Positions 35,789 through 43,495 of a DNA stretch of 64,000 bases are shown here, one piece after another (positions within the stretch are counted from its first letter, which is position 1; every line of letters starts with the position of its first letter). The translations under genes and the position numbers were made by a program. Source of the DNA: Tessaracoccus sp. (GTDB lineage Bacteria > Actinomycetota > Actinomycetes > Propionibacteriales > Propionibacteriaceae). The notes under the pieces were generated by a model. It was given only the letters and a program-made list of their open reading frames with translations, did no database searches and was not told the origin of the DNA. Location: the NCBI RefSeq assembly GCF_016714275.1, contig NZ_JADJNP010000002.1, positions 682,001 to 746,000 of the forward strand. The letters run 5' to 3'.

Positions 35789-37488
35789 AAGAAACCGAAA
35801 CCGGCCTCGCCGAGGCCGCTGCCCCCTGGTGGCGCTCTGCCGTCGTGTACCAGATCTATCCTCGTAGCTTCAAGGACTCCGACGGTGACGGCGTGGGCGA
35901 TCTGCGCGGGATCATCGACAAGGTCGACTACATCGCCTCGCTGGGGATCGACGTCGTGTGGCTGAACCCCATCTACCGTTCACCGCAGGATGACAACGGG
36001 TACGACATCAGCGACTACCGGGACATCGACCCGCTGTTCGGCACCCTTGCGGATCTCGACGAACTGGTCGAGGCCCTGCACGAGCGCGGGATCCGCCTCA
36101 TCATGGACCTCGTCGTCAATCACACCTCGGACGAGCACCCCTGGTTCCTCGAGTCTCGCTCGAGCGCCGACAATCCGAAGCGAGACTGGTACATCTGGCG
36201 CGCGCCTGCCGAAGACGCCCGGCCGGAGACCGGAGGACACGAACCCAACAACTGGGGCTCTTTCTTCTCGGAGTCCACGTGGGAGTTCGACGAGGCGACG
36301 GATGAGTATTACTTCCACCTCTTCTCCCGCAAGCAGCCCGACCTCAACTGGGAGAATCCCGCGGTCCGCGAGGCCATCTACGAGATGATGAACTGGTGGC
36401 TCGATCGCGGGATCGACGGGTTCCGCATGGACGTCATCAACTTCATCTCGAAGGACCAAGGCTTCCCGGACGGCCCCGTCGTCGTCCCGCCCTGGGGCGA
36501 CGGGAGCGCCTTCTACACGGCAGGACCGCGTAACCACGAGTTCCTCAGGGAGATGCACGAGCGGGTGTTCGCGGGACGCGAGCGCCTCCTCACCGTGGGC
36601 GAGATGCTGGGCGCGACCGTCGAGCAAGCCGTCCTCTTCACGGATCAGGAGCGCCGCGAGCTCGACATGGTGTTCCATTTCGAACACGTCATGCTCGATC
36701 AGGGAGACAGCAAGTGGGATGTGCGGCCGCTACGACTCGACGCGCTCAAGGACACCATTGATCGCTGGCAGGCCGGGCTGGCCGAGCGCGGCTGGAACAG
36801 CCTGTACTGGAACAATCACGACCAACCACGCGCCGTGTCGCGATTCGGTGACGAGCAGTACCGAGTGGCATCGGCCAAGCTCCTCGCCGCCGTGCTGCAT
36901 CTGCAGCGAGGTACGCCATACCTCTACCAGGGCGAAGAGATCGGGATGCTGAACGCGCACTTCTCATCGATCGACGAGATGCGAGACATCGAGTCGCTCA
37001 GCCACTACCGAGCCGCGATGGCTGCAGGGGCGGACGAGACTGACGTGATGGCCGCACTGAACGCGATCAGCCGAGACAATGCACGCACCCCCATGCAGTG
37101 GGCTGAGGGAAGCACGGCCGGGTTCACCACCGGCACTCCGTGGATGCGCGTGAACGCCGGCGTCAAGGAGGTGAACGTTGCCCAGGCACTGGAAGATCCG
37201 GACTCGATCCTTCAGTTCTATCGCACGCTCATCCGGCTACGACACGACGATCCCGTTGTCGCGCACGGCGACTTCACCATGGAACTGCGCGACCACGAGC
37301 AGCTCATCGCGTTCCGTCGCCGGTACAGGGGCACGGAACTGGTTCTGGTCGGAAACATGAGCCGCGCTGTCGTGACGATTCCCGATGAGTCGCTGGTGGT
37401 CGGCGAGTTGATCCTCCGTAACGTTGACGTCCCTGGTGACGCCCTCGAGCCGTGGGAAGTGCGGGTCTACCGAACGGCGCCGGCGTGA
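35785..37488 (+). CDS. GH13 oligo-1,6-glucosidase (alpha-glucosidase)
   Basis: The 567-aa cytoplasmic enzyme has all GH13 regions: DLVVNHTSDEHPWF (about 108-121), nucleophile D216 in GFRMDVINF, acid/base E273 in TVGEML, and NNHDQPR with D346. The insertion signature QPDLNWENP (about 184-192) is that of the oligo-1,6-glucosidase subfamily. Val217 after the nucleophile (rather than Ala) is associated with alpha-1,6 specificity. It therefore probably hydrolyses imported isomaltose-type oligosaccharides to glucose. Sucrose- or trehalulose-type activities are possible. Translation is coupled to the permease gene. Confidence 0.9.
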   Translation: MKETETGLAEAAAPWWRSAVVYQIYPRSFKDSDGDGVGDLRGIIDKVDYIASLGIDVVWLNPIYRSPQDDNGYDISDYRDIDPLFGTLADLDELVEALHERGIRLIMDLVVNHTSDEHPWFLESRSSADNPKRDWYIWRAPAEDARPETGGHEPNNWGSFFSESTWEFDEATDEYYFHLFSRKQPDLNWENPAVREAIYEMMNWWLDRGIDGFRMDVINFISKDQGFPDGPVVVPPWGDGSAFYTAGPRNHEFLREMHERVFAGRERLLTVGEMLGATVEQAVLFTDQERRELDMVFHFEHVMLDQGDSKWDVRPLRLDALKDTIDRWQAGLAERGWNSLYWNNHDQPRAVSRFGDEQYRVASAKLLAAVLHLQRGTPYLYQGEEIGMLNAHFSSIDEMRDIESLSHYRAAMAAGADETDVMAALNAISRDNARTPMQWAEGSTAGFTTGTPWMRVNAGVKEVNVAQALEDPDSILQFYRTLIRLRHDDPVVAHGDFTMELRDHEQLIAFRRRYRGTELVLVGNMSRAVVTIPDESLVVGELILRNVDVPGDALEPWEVRVYRTAPA

Positions 37489-38468
37489 CCGGCACGCTGG
37501 GCTGGGGCATCCTCGGCACAGGACTCATCGCGGGTATCTTCACCGAGGACCTGCGGAGGGCGGGCCTACGGGTGACGGCGGTCGGTTCCCGAACGGAGTC
37601 GTCAGCCCGGGCCTTCGCCCACGCCCATGACGTGCCCCATGCACACGGCGACTACGCCGGACTTGTGACCGATCCATCAGTAGACATCGTGTACGTCGCG
37701 ACCCCCAACTCCCTTCACCTGGAGCACGCCCTGCTCGCGATCGGGGCCGGCAAACACGTCCTCGTCGAGAAGCCGTTCGCCCTCAATGCGGCCCAGGCCC
37801 GCGAAATCGCAACAGCCGCAACCACCGCGGGGGTCAGCGCGATGGAAGCCATGTGGACGCGGTTCCTTCCCCACATGGGACGCGTCCGGGAACTCGCCCG
37901 CGGAGGAGCGTTGGGAGACGTGCGCGCGGTTCTTGCCGACCACGGCCAGTTCTTGTCCACCGATCCCGCCCACAGGGTCAACACGGCGGCGCTCGGTGGC
38001 GGCGCACTGCTCGACCTGGGGGTCTATCCCCTCGCCTTCGCGATCGACCTGCTTGGGGCTCCCGAGCGCACTCTCGCGCACGCCCACCTGACTGGGACGG
38101 GAGTCGACGGACAGACGGCGGTACTAACCGTCCATGCCGGTGGCCGCCAGGGCGTCTCCTACTCCGGGCTCGCCACGCCGAGCGCGGTTCGGGCGAGCGT
38201 CATCGGCACGGAGGCGCGGATCGAGATCGACCCTTGGTGGTACAACGCGACCTCATTCAGCGTCGTTGCACCCGACGGCAGCGTGCGGGAGCGCTTCTCG
38301 ATGGAGGTAGCGGGACGAGGAATGCAGTATGAGGCAATCGAATTCGAGCGCATCATCCGCGCGGAGCTACCGGAAAGCCCGCTGATGCCGCTCGGCGAGA
38401 CGATCGAACTCGCGGTCACCATGGACGAGATCCGCTCCCAGATCGGGGTGGTCTTCCCCGGCGACTGA
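37485..38468 (+). CDS. Gfo/Idh/MocA-family NAD(P)-dependent oxidoreductase
   Basis: The 327-aa protein starts at GTG 37485, overlapping the hydrolase stop (GTGA); a longer upstream reading to 37452 lies inside the hydrolase. The N-terminal Rossmann fold GWGILGTGLIAGIF and the EKPFAL motif with its catalytic lysine are clear. Members oxidise or reduce sugars and cyclitols. As the last gene of the operon it may act on a sugar released by the hydrolase, for example a 3-keto-glucoside route; the substrate is unknown. Confidence 0.85.
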   Translation: MTGTLGWGILGTGLIAGIFTEDLRRAGLRVTAVGSRTESSARAFAHAHDVPHAHGDYAGLVTDPSVDIVYVATPNSLHLEHALLAIGAGKHVLVEKPFALNAAQAREIATAATTAGVSAMEAMWTRFLPHMGRVRELARGGALGDVRAVLADHGQFLSTDPAHRVNTAALGGGALLDLGVYPLAFAIDLLGAPERTLAHAHLTGTGVDGQTAVLTVHAGGRQGVSYSGLATPSAVRASVIGTEARIEIDPWWYNATSFSVVAPDGSVRERFSMEVAGRGMQYEAIEFERIIRAELPESPLMPLGETIELAVTMDEIRSQIGVVFPGD

Positions 38469-38482
38469 GGAGCCGAGCCGTC

Positions 38483-39115
38483 TCAGGACTCGCCGCCCTC
38501 CCAGCGCCAAAGCTTGGGGGGGCGGCCGCCTGTGGCGGGCGCGAGGCCGGCCTCGACGAGGCCCGGGGTCTTCGCCAAGTCGCGGTTGAGGTTGGCGCGG
38601 TGCACCTCGCGACCGCTGAGCTGCGCGGTGATCGCCACCGCGTCCGCGGCAGAGAACTGCGGGCCGGTCAGGGCGCGGGTGAAGGTCAGGTCGCGCCAGA
38701 GCATGCCCGCGAGGATCCCCCGCGCCTCGGCGACGATGTGATCGTGGTCGAAGGACAGGTGCGGGGCGGCATCAAGCGGGGACCACGTCGCGGGCGACGC
38801 CTCGCTCGCGACGGGGAAGGCGGCCCACATGGCGATGGACAGCGACGGCCCGCGCGGGTCGCGAGCGGGCTCGTCGAACGTGCGCAGCTGCCCCATCACC
38901 GTCGGCGCCTCCGGGAGCCCCAGCTTTGCCAGGGCACGGCCCGCGGCGTGCTCCAGGCGCTCGCCGCTCAGCACGACGACCCCCGGGAGCGCGAGGTCGC
39001 CCTCGAACGGCGGCGCCGTGCGCGCGTGGCTCGCGAAAAGCACCCGACGGAGCCCCCTGTCGTACGCCACCGCGACGACGTCGACCGACACGACGCTGAA
39101 GATGCCCTCTGTCAT
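38483..39115 (-). CDS. NrtR-like NUDIX-winged-helix transcription regulator
   Basis: The 210-aa protein has a NUDIX fold at residues 5-135 whose Nudix box (GERLEHAAGRALAKLGL) lacks the catalytic glutamates, and a C-terminal winged helix (REVHRANLNRDLAKTPGLVEAG). This is the layout of NrtR-type regulators, which use a catalytically dead NUDIX domain to bind ADP-ribose or related nucleotides. I start at ATG 39115 behind TAGGG. A GTG at 39136 overlapping the stop of the synthetase gene is possible. It lies last in the co-directional set of four genes and may regulate it. Confidence 0.8.
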   Translation of the reverse strand: MTEGIFSVVSVDVVAVAYDRGLRRVLFASHARTAPPFEGDLALPGVVVLSGERLEHAAGRALAKLGLPEAPTVMGQLRTFDEPARDPRGPSLSIAMWAAFPVASEASPATWSPLDAAPHLSFDHDHIVAEARGILAGMLWRDLTFTRALTGPQFSAADAVAITAQLSGREVHRANLNRDLAKTPGLVEAGLAPATGGRPPKLWRWEGGES

Positions 39116-39132
39116 GACGGGCACCCTACAGT

Positions 39133-40719
39133 TCACTGGTTTCGGTCGGCGCTTCGCACGGGACCGACTCCGCCAGCATCGCCCGCGAGGCGACGATCTG
39201 AGCGCTGCGGGCCGTGGGCCGTCAGGATGACGGGGGCGCCGACGGCGTCGGCGATCAGCCCGAGGACCTCACCCTCACCCTCGGGCAGCGGCTCCAGGTC
39301 CGGACGGGCATCGAACGCCCGCGCGGTCAGCGCCTCAAGCGCGTCGAGCTCGCGCTGGCCAGGGAGCACCAGGGGATCGCGATCGCCGGACCAGGACCGT
39401 GCTACATGAAGCGTCGCCCGTCCCGCATCGCCCGTCACGGGCCATTTTGCCGATCCGGGGAGGAGATCAAGATGGGAGACGCCGACGCCGTCGACGCGGC
39501 CGGCGACCTTCGACGCGTATCGAAGCGCGGGCAGGTCCAGGTGCCCCACACGCCAACTGCCCTGGTAGAGGCCCGGGCCGTTGTCCGGCTCGGGTAGCTC
39601 CAAGGCCGGGTCCTCGGTCGGCATCGGCCCGGCGCCGTGCCGGGTCGCGTACGGCCTGGTCAGGCCGAGGACGTACGGATCGCGGCCCGCGGCCTCCAGC
39701 TCCGCGACGAGGTGGCGCGGGGTCACCGTCGCCCACGTGGTGTGCGGGTGAAACCCGTGCCACTCGTCGAGCAAGACGCCCTGCGACCCCTCGAAGATCA
39801 CCGTCCCCGCATCCAGCGCCGCACCCAGGGCGCGGTCCGCGTCGTCGAGGATCTCGATCTCGCGCGTGACCGCCATCAGCCGATCGGCGAGGTCGTCGAT
39901 GGCTGGGAGGTCCTGGTGGTTCGGCTCATTGGTTTCGACACGGGCCCGGCGCTTCGCGCGGGGGCCCGGCTCAACCAGCGGGTGAGCGAGTCCCGAAGAT
40001 TCCGCTGGGTGAGCGAGCCCCGAAGATTCCGCTGGTTGAGCCGGACCACGAGGCGCCAGCCGAGTGTCCGTGTCGAAACCAATCGACCCAGCCATATCAA
40101 CCAGCCCGAGAAGCGGCTCGGCGAACGCCGCGAGGGCGTCCAGCGCCGCGATGGTGGCTTTGCGGTCGCGCAGGTCGCCGACCCGGAGCGCGGGCACCGC
40201 AGGCGCGTCGGCGGGGCACGGGAAGTTGCCGACGACGTCGCCACGGCGGGCACGCGACCGGACGGCCAGGTCGTAGGCCACGGTCTCGCCGATGCCCAGC
40301 CCGGTCGAGCCGTGGCGTGCCGCGCCGCGGAGGATCTCGCGCGCCCGGTTCATCGCCGCGTGGATGGGCGTGGTGACCAGGCAGGCGGGGTCCGCCGCGA
40401 CCAGGCCCAACGGGTCGTGGACGCCGAGCGCGGCCAGCTCGTCGGCCTCGGTGTCGAGCAGCAGCGGGTTGACCAGCATCGGCGCGCGCAGGATGGTGCG
40501 CACGTCGAGCAGCGAGGCGGAGCCGAACTGCCGGAACGTGTGGTGCCGCGGCCCGTGCCGGACGTTGTGCGCGGCCTGCGCGCCGCCCGACCACCGCACC
40601 ACGGCGACGGTGTCGTCGAGCGCGGAGGCCAGGTAGTCGACCGTCGCGCCCTTCGACTCGTCGCCGTAGCCGAGGCCGACCACGACGATCGCTTGTCTTC
40701 CTCGCCCGAGTGTCCTCAT
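39133..40719 (-). CDS. Divergent adenylosuccinate synthetase homologue with in-frame repeat insertion
   Basis: The 528-aa protein starts at ATG 40719 (MRTLGRGRQ). It follows PurA: P-loop GYGDESKGATVDYL (17-30; PurA has GDEGKGK), WSGGAQAAHNV (43-53), EGSQGVLLDEWHG (310-322) and TRHGAGPMPTED (359-370). The changed P-loop and loops place it outside normal PurA; it may use another nucleotide or acceptor. Residues 214-265 (GFDTDTR to VETNE) are encoded wholly by the 156-bp repeat at 39928-40083, giving a disordered insert just before the middle domain. Without it the length is about 476. The neighbours suggest a specialised role, not housekeeping purine synthesis. Confidence 0.75.
   Translation of the reverse strand: MRTLGRGRQAIVVVGLGYGDESKGATVDYLASALDDTVAVVRWSGGAQAAHNVRHGPRHHTFRQFGSASLLDVRTILRAPMLVNPLLLDTEADELAALGVHDPLGLVAADPACLVTTPIHAAMNRAREILRGAARHGSTGLGIGETVAYDLAVRSRARRGDVVGNFPCPADAPAVPALRVGDLRDRKATIAALDALAAFAEPLLGLVDMAGSIGFDTDTRLAPRGPAQPAESSGLAHPAESSGLAHPLVEPGPRAKRRARVETNEPNHQDLPAIDDLADRLMAVTREIEILDDADRALGAALDAGTVIFEGSQGVLLDEWHGFHPHTTWATVTPRHLVAELEAAGRDPYVLGLTRPYATRHGAGPMPTEDPALELPEPDNGPGLYQGSWRVGHLDLPALRYASKVAGRVDGVGVSHLDLLPGSAKWPVTGDAGRATLHVARSWSGDRDPLVLPGQRELDALEALTARAFDARPDLEPLPEGEGEVLGLIADAVGAPVILTAHGPQRSDRRLAGDAGGVGPVRSADRNQ
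39928..40083. repeat. 156-bp composite palindromic repeat inside the synthetase gene
   Basis: The ends are a perfect 15-bp inverted repeat, ATTGGTTTCGACACG and its complement. Inside are two oppositely oriented half-elements (TTTCGACAC to CTCAACCAGCGG) flanking two 27-bp direct repeats (GTGAGCGAGTCCCGAAGATT type). The length is exactly 52 codons, so the host frame stays open. Related copies lie at 6962, 43015 and 48797. Confidence 0.9.
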
Positions 40720-40765
40720 CCCTCGCTCCTCATCGGTTTCACGTGTTCCCATCGCCTCTCTCCGG

Positions 40766-40832
40766 CACAAGCCTCTCTATACGGCGGGCCAGCCCCATAT
40801 CGGGCCTGGGTTGCCGCATAGAGAGATTTGTG
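40766..40832. repeat. 67-bp palindromic element, copy 1
   Basis: The outer arms CACAAGCCTCTCTATACGGC and its partner pair at 17 of 20 positions, with an inner CCAG/CTGG stem around ATAT. It lies between the VWA gene stop and the synthetase gene start. A second copy of identical length is at 47605-47671. It could be a REP/MITE-like element or a structured RNA. Confidence 0.8.
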
Positions 40833-40843
40833 CACGAGCGGCG

Positions 40844-41800
40844 CTACAGGTCGGCGGGGAGGACGCCGCCGGTGGCGAGCCCGGACCCGGCGCCGAGGGT
40901 CGCGAGCGCCTTGCCGACGGCGCGGCCGCCGGCCGAGCCGAGGTTGTGCAGGTCCTGGAGGCCCTCGTCGAGGGTGATCGACTCCTCCATGATCCCGACG
41001 GTGACCGCGATCAGGTCGCAGACCGCGGCGGGATCCTCCAGCTTCAGGAACCGCTCCCCCACGATGCCGCGCCAGTGCTGTTCCAGCCAGGGCTCGTCGT
41101 AGTACGAGGTGAGGTTCGGCACCACGAAGTAGACGTGGAACTTCTCCTCCAGGAGCCGGTAGACCTCACGGATGGTGAGGTCGCCCTGCACTTTGTCGCC
41201 GACGAACCGGCGGATCGAGGCCGCGCTCAGCATGTCCTTGTTCGCCTCGTCGCCGACGATGAAGCAGTACCCCTTGCGGCCGCGCCTGGCCAGGCTGTCG
41301 AGCTCGGCGCGGGTGGCGAGGAACCACGAGGCGAGCGCGTAGCCCTCCTTGCGGTCGCCGCCTCCACCGCCCTCCAGGTAGATGTCGCGCAGCTGCTCGT
41401 CGATGCGGATGTCGCTCTCGAACTGGCCGATCTGCAGCGGCACCGCGTCGAACACGTCGTCGCCGATGGCGCCGACCAGGATCTGCGGGTCCTGGGCGTA
41501 GCCGCCGCGGGTCAGCAGCCCGAGCAGGTCCGGCAGCCGCTTCTGCAGGGTCTGCGGCACGTTCAGCATCGAGCCTGTGACGTCGAAGAGGACGGCGATC
41601 GGCGTGCTTGCCGGGTGCTCGTCGCTGTCCCTCGCCTCGCGGACGGTCGCGCCGAAGGGATCGAGGCTCGGCGCGGGCTTGCGCTGGTTGCGCGCCACGC
41701 CGCGCATGACCGAGGTGTAGCCGAAGTCGTCGATGCCGGCCTTGCGGCGGGCGCTCGCGGCGTTGGTGTAGGCGGTGGTGTTCCAGTATCCGTTTCCCAT
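40844..41800 (-). CDS. VWA-domain (von Willebrand factor A) protein
   Basis: The 318-aa soluble protein starts at ATG 41800 behind AAAGGAG. Its VWA domain has a metal-ion-dependent adhesion site with D73 in LFDVTGSM and a further Thr/Asp set (GDDVFDAVP; GGGGGDRKEGYAL). A helical C-terminal end follows. Soluble bacterial VWA proteins usually act as partners of AAA ATPases, kinases or chaperones. It starts 26 bp after the J-domain gene, so the two are co-transcribed and probably form one complex. No MoxR-type ATPase is nearby. Confidence 0.85.
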   Translation of the reverse strand: MGNGYWNTTAYTNAASARRKAGIDDFGYTSVMRGVARNQRKPAPSLDPFGATVREARDSDEHPASTPIAVLFDVTGSMLNVPQTLQKRLPDLLGLLTRGGYAQDPQILVGAIGDDVFDAVPLQIGQFESDIRIDEQLRDIYLEGGGGGDRKEGYALASWFLATRAELDSLARRGRKGYCFIVGDEANKDMLSAASIRRFVGDKVQGDLTIREVYRLLEEKFHVYFVVPNLTSYYDEPWLEQHWRGIVGERFLKLEDPAAVCDLIAVTVGIMEESITLDEGLQDLHNLGSAGGRAVGKALATLGAGSGLATGGVLPADL

Positions 41801-41826
41801 GATGGGCTCCTTTGAAGGATGATTGG

Positions 41827-42702
41827 TCAGAGGGTGAAGGGCCGGAAGCGGCGCGGGCCGTAGAGCGCGCGGAGCAACAGGTCGTATTCGTAGAGGCGCT
41901 GCCTGGGGCTGAGCCCATCGGACGACGCGGCGAAGCGGCGCTGGCGGTCCTCGTCGGGCGCGAGCATGTCGTCGAACAGCTGCGTGATGGCCGGAGCGTC
42001 GGGCGCGGCCCCCTCGCCCCAGTGCGTGACGACGACGCCGTGCTCCACGGGATGGATCAGCACCGAGTCGAGGCCGAGCGCGCCGTTGGTCACATCGACG
42101 GCGTCGAAGACCATCAGCAGGCGGCGGGCCATCCAGGCCCAGTCGCGCCCGTCGAGCCCGCCGGGGTAGGCGGCCCGCACCTCGCGGAGCGAACGGAGCC
42201 CCTCCGGCAGCCGGTAGGCCGCCCACCGGCGCCCCGCGGCCTCGCCCCAGTCGACGATCCGCGGGCCAAAGCCCCACATGTGCACGTCGGACAGGTGCTG
42301 CTCCGCCCGGAACAGCGGCCTCACGCCGTTGTCGACGCTCCTGCTGATCGCGATGAAGAGGTCGTCCTCGTCGGTGGCGTAGGTGCTGAGCCGAGGCGCC
42401 TGCCGGAGGCGCTTCCGGATCGGGTAGGCGCGGTCGCGCCCGACGACGTGCGGCTCGCCGCCGTCGACCTTGGCGTCGACCCAGCGGTCGTAGAGGGCGG
42501 TGAGCACGGCCATGGCCCGCTGCGCCTCGGCGGGGTCGACGCCGTTCGCCGCGGCCCGGTCCGGGTGCACGAGCGCCACAAGCGTCCGGTACCTCCGCCG
42601 TGCCCTCCGCGCGGCGTCGCCATCGGCGGGGGCGCCGTCGAACAGGTCCTCCGGCGCGGTCGCGCCGAGGATGGTCTCGATCGCTGTGGCTGCCTCGTTC
42701 AT
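41827..42702 (-). CDS. J-domain protein fused to a kinase-like (pseudokinase) domain
   Basis: The 291-aa protein begins with a J-like domain: helix-loop-helix YRTLVALVHPDRAAANG with the HPD tripeptide at 46-48, which normally stimulates Hsp70 ATPase. Residues 90-240 resemble a protein-kinase fold: a hinge-like AAYRLPEGLRSL, then NGALGLDSVLIHP where kinases have HxDLxxxNILV, then VVVTHWGEG where they have DFG. Both catalytic aspartates are missing, so I call a pseudokinase; this is my inference from pattern. It is the first gene of the unit leading to the VWA gene. It may recruit DnaK to a client held by the VWA partner. Confidence 0.65.
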   Translation of the reverse strand: MNEAATAIETILGATAPEDLFDGAPADGDAARRARRRYRTLVALVHPDRAAANGVDPAEAQRAMAVLTALYDRWVDAKVDGGEPHVVGRDRAYPIRKRLRQAPRLSTYATDEDDLFIAISRSVDNGVRPLFRAEQHLSDVHMWGFGPRIVDWGEAAGRRWAAYRLPEGLRSLREVRAAYPGGLDGRDWAWMARRLLMVFDAVDVTNGALGLDSVLIHPVEHGVVVTHWGEGAAPDAPAITQLFDDMLAPDEDRQRRFAASSDGLSPRQRLYEYDLLLRALYGPRRFRPFTL

Positions 42703-42830
42703 GACTTTTACTCTATATGAGTATTTAGGGTGAGGTCAAGTCGTCGCGTGGATGAACTCCAGCCGATGGTCGTGGAAAACCAGCTTCTGCTCGGCTAGTG
42801 GGCTTGAGCGCCGCCCGGAAGGCAAACCAA

Positions 42831-42947
42831 GGTGGAGGTGGGGAGATGGTTCGTCGAAGCGTAAGAGAAACCATGCACCGAAGCAGGCGCGGGAACGAGC
42901 ACAGAGGTCTTGGCGGCAGCGAGACGGACCATCTCCCCACCTCCACC
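42831..42947. repeat. Perfect 20-bp inverted repeat with 77-base loop
   Basis: The arm at 42831-42850 (GGTGGAGGTGGGGAGATGGT) is exactly complementary to 42928-42947. The enclosed sequence has no coding signal. It could be a MITE-like remnant or a stable non-coding RNA hairpin. Confidence 0.75.
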
Positions 42948-43014
42948 GTCCGCCCTGAAGCCAGGACCGTCCACACGGGTTGGGGGCAAGTCCTCGAACA
43001 AGGCGCCAGTCATT

Positions 43015-43132
43015 GGTTTCGACACGAGTCGCGGTCAACTTCGTCGACGCACCTCGGCTCAACCAGCGGTCGTGCGGTCCGGCTCAACCAGCGGTATTTC
43101 CGACTCAACCAGCGGCGGGACTCAACCAGCGG
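43015..43132. repeat. Dispersed repeat copy with four CTCAACCAGCGG units
   Basis: TTGGTTTCGACAC near 43015 opens the copy. CTCAACCAGCGG occurs at 43058, 43083, 43104 and 43121. The irregular spacing suggests several rounds of local duplication. It ends 10 bp before the chorismate mutase stop. Confidence 0.8.
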
Positions 43133-43142
43133 TCAGCGGCGG

Positions 43143-43460
43143 TTAGCGCTGCTCTCGGGCGATCTGCTCGTGGTGGCGGACGACCTCGCGGACGATGAAC
43201 GTCACGAACTTCTCGGCCAGCTCCGGGTCGAGGTCGGCGTCGAGGGCGAGGGCTCGCAGGCGGGCGACCTGGCGCGCCTCGCGGTCGTGGTCCGCGGCGG
43301 GGAGGCCTGCTCGGGCCTTGAGCTCGCCCACGCGCTGCGTGACCTTGAACCGCTCCGCGAGAAGGTGGATCAGCGCCGAGTCCATGTTGTCGATACTGCC
43401 GCGCAGGCGCGCGAGCTCGGCCCACGCCTCCTGCTGCAGGGTCGGGTCCGCGGCTGCCAT
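43143..43460 (-). CDS. Chorismate mutase, AroQ type
   Basis: The 105-aa all-helical protein converts chorismate to prephenate for Phe/Tyr synthesis. The AroQ pattern is present: R20, D24 and D27 in RLRGSIDNMDSALIHLLAER, R37, K48, and R60/E61 in the DREARQ segment. It is a stand-alone, cytoplasmic-type mutase without a signal peptide or fused domain. It sits downstream of guaB3 on the same strand, separated by about 108 bp of short tandem repeats. Confidence 0.9.
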   Translation of the reverse strand: MAAADPTLQQEAWAELARLRGSIDNMDSALIHLLAERFKVTQRVGELKARAGLPAADHDREARQVARLRALALDADLDPELAEKFVTFIVREVVRHHEQIAREQR

Positions 43461-43495
43461 GGCGCGCTCCTTGGGGCTCGGGGTCGGGTCGGGTC

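Larger units (their letters stand above)
42703..43142. other. 440-bp gene-free region filled with repeats
   Basis: No gene is supported. The region holds a long hairpin (42831-42947) and four CTCAACCAGCGG units (43015-43132). Upstream of 42702 it must also carry the promoter of the J-domain/VWA unit; a short AT-rich patch (ACTCATATAGAG on the minus strand, 42710-42721) is the only obvious candidate. Confidence 0.6.

Noticed and set aside
39133..40719. Calling the synthetase homologue the housekeeping purA
   Set aside because: The P-loop GDESKG and several loops depart from PurA, and its neighbours are not purine genes; a canonical purA is expected elsewhere in the genome, which I cannot check.
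43058..43132. The CTCAACCAGCGG cluster as a CRISPR array
   Set aside because: Units are only 12 bp with irregular 9-13 bp gaps, there are no spacers of uniform length and no cas genes.
42741..43142. Short frames such as 42798-43544 and 42736-43062 in the repeat-filled gap
   Set aside because: Their translations are of inverted and tandem repeats, and several overlapping frames are open on both strands; no start signal or domain.
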